25,118 nucleotides of DNA from Novimethylophilus sp036504375 (GTDB taxonomy: Bacteria; Pseudomonadota; Gammaproteobacteria; Burkholderiales; Methylophilaceae): positions 1 to 25,118 of the forward strand of contig NZ_DASXVH010000105.1 in the NCBI RefSeq assembly GCF_036504375.1, in the 5' to 3' direction. This document shows, in pieces, positions 24,143 to 25,118 of this stretch; position 1 is the first letter of the stretch, and every line of letters starts with the position of its first letter. The translations under genes were made by a program, and so were the position numbers. The notes under the pieces were generated by a model. That model did not search any database, had not been told where the DNA came from, and saw nothing but the letters and a program-made list of their open reading frames with translations.

Positions 24143-25118
24143 GTTTCAATCCTCGCCATGCCGCGCTGGAGCTACTTGGTTTAAATCCCGGGAGGGCAGG
24201 CGCTACTAAAAGCGGCCATTTTCTGATTACTGCTACTGGGTTTCAATCCTCGCCTGCCCCGGAGGGCAGGCGCTACCGGTCATCAACATGTAATCGACAC
24301 CCCTCCCAATCGTTTCAATCCTCGCCTGCCCCGGAGGGCAGGCGCTACGACGGCCGGCAAGCAGCTGGCGCTCGATCATGACTACCTGCTGCATATCCTG
24401 CATACGCATGGTGGAACGCAGGAGATCGCGCGCGGTCAGCTGCCGGTGGAGGCGGCAGACTTCGAGAAATTCGCAAACCAGTTGCATGCCGTGAAAACCA
24501 TCCACCCGGGCAAGCCCGCGAAATCGAAAAACGGCGCGCACCGGATCTCGGTCAGAATCGAGATGGATGCAGTTTCATACGATGTGGTATTCGAAGTGCG
24601 CCGCAGTTTTGTGGTTCCATATACGTTATGGAAGCGGCAGAAATAGAACAGCCGCACTGCCCGATGTTCACTTGCGTGCCCCCGGGCCGAACGTTCAGAA
24701 CGTCGTGCGGCTTGAAATGATTATGCTGCCGCCCACGCGATAAGTCAATGTTTCAATCCTCGCCTGCCCCGGAGGGCAGGCGCTACGCGCTCTGTGGCCG
24801 TTAAGCAACACCTGGCTTTTGTTTCAATCCTCGCCTGCCCCGGAGGGCAGGCGCTACCAAAACTGGTGCGGAATGTCCCTCAATCCGAAAAGTTTCAATC
24901 CTCGCCTGCCCCGGAGGGCAGGCGCTACCAGCAGACCTTGCGCGTTGCAACAATCTCTGTTCAGTTTCAATCCTCGCCTGCCCCGGAGGGCAGGCGCTAC
25001 TGACGATAGAGGCGGCGCAGTCATGCATATCTACGTTTCAATCCTCGCATGCCCTGGAGGGCAGGCGCTACCGATGAGGCTTCCGGAATTCACGACCAGA
25101 TTTGGGTTTCAATCCTCG
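24143..25118 (-). CRISPR. CRISPR array, 37-nt repeats, interrupted, runs off window
   Basis: Six exact copies of a 37-nt repeat start at 24240, 24312, 24750, 24821, 24892 and 24964. A variant with two substitutions starts at 25035, and a partial repeat at 25106 is cut by the window edge. Left of these lie a 33-nt degenerate repeat (24143-24175) and, three bases later, a 28-nt shortened one (24179-24206). Regular spacers are 33-35 nt. The repeat contains a 9-bp palindrome (CGCCTGCCC/GGGCAGGCG) around a 4-base loop. Read on the minus strand it ends GGATTGAAAC, the usual crRNA 5' handle of type I and III systems. Decay at the left end also puts the leader to the right, outside the window, so transcription is probably on the minus strand. 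No cas gene is seen. Positions 24349-24749 are not regular spacer DNA. Confidence 0.95.
24347..24646 (+). pseudogene. 3' fragment of a probable phage nuclease-domain gene inside the CRISPR array
   Basis: A frame open from the flanking repeat reads about 99 residues to TAG 24646 (…DHDYLLHILHTHGGTQEIA, RGQLPVEAADFEKFANQL, RISVRIEMDAVSYDVVFEVR, VVPYTLWKRQK). No ATG lies near its left edge, so the 5' part is missing. The pattern (helix with H, then RGQ-P-(V/I)-x-x-x-D, then beta strands ending near TLWKR) resembles the phage Barnase-EndoU-ColicinE5/D-RelE-like nuclease domains found in Mu-type phage head or morphogenesis proteins. That match is from memory and uncertain. It fills most of the 401-bp interval between two intact CRISPR repeats. 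Confidence 0.5.

Noticed and set aside
24794..25028. Small open frames with repeated peptides such as SACPPGQARIET or FQSSPAPEGRRY
   Set aside because: These are translations of the CRISPR repeat itself, not proteins.

Overview
The window looks like chromosomal DNA of a betaproteobacterial neutrophilic iron oxidiser of the Gallionellaceae type (Sideroxydans/Gallionella-like). The main reason is a four-gene cluster in the order mtoD-mtoA-mtoB-cymA, which as I recall it is the order in Sideroxydans lithotrophicus ES-1. The housekeeping genes (14-subunit-type complex I, sucCD, tpiA-secG-tRNA-Leu, recJ next to an rpfE-like gene) fit the same class. The assignment rests on recognised protein families and gene order; no database search was possible.

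Layout. Positions 1-4572 (minus strand) hold the start of the complex I operon, nuoA-B-C-D-E-F. nuoF is cut by the window edge, a good sigma-70-like promoter lies upstream of nuoA, and a long inverted-repeat element sits between nuoC and nuoD. Positions 4780-5328 encode an exported YceI protein, divergent from sucC-sucD, an exported ankyrin-repeat protein and nadE (5496-10140, plus strand). A DUF218/YdcF-like membrane protein (10143-10895, minus) converges on nadE. Positions 11012-15617 (minus) are the extracellular electron transfer cluster: monoheme cytochrome MtoD, decaheme MtoA, outer-membrane barrel MtoB and tetraheme quinol-linked CymA. Together they can wire the cell surface to the quinone pool, probably taking electrons from Fe(II); complex I in the same window could run in reverse to make NADH.

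Positions 15618-16120 have no intact gene. They hold the 19-codon N-terminal remnant of a P4-type tyrosine integrase, an 11-bp inverted repeat and a terminator, all just downstream of tRNA-Leu(GAG). The tRNA, secG and tpiA follow on the minus strand. In many Betaproteobacteria tpiA-secG-tRNA-Leu leads directly into nuoA. Here about 11.5 kb, including the mto cluster, lies between them, so an integration at the tRNA gene is a reasonable reading.

Positions 17608-20323 (minus) hold recJ and an rpfE-like gene. They are divergent from a tight group sixA - parA-like - CYTH/CHAD triphosphatase (20378-22974, plus). A solitary MxaJ/XoxJ-like periplasmic binding protein follows, closed by a strong terminator at 23991-24025.

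The right end is a CRISPR array with 37-nt repeats and 33-35-nt spacers. It decays at its left end and continues past the window edge; no cas gene is visible. The array is interrupted by a 401-bp stretch (24349-24749) carrying the 3' part of what looks like a phage nuclease-domain gene. The two most unusual things in the window are this interrupted array and the integrase scar beside the iron-oxidation cluster.
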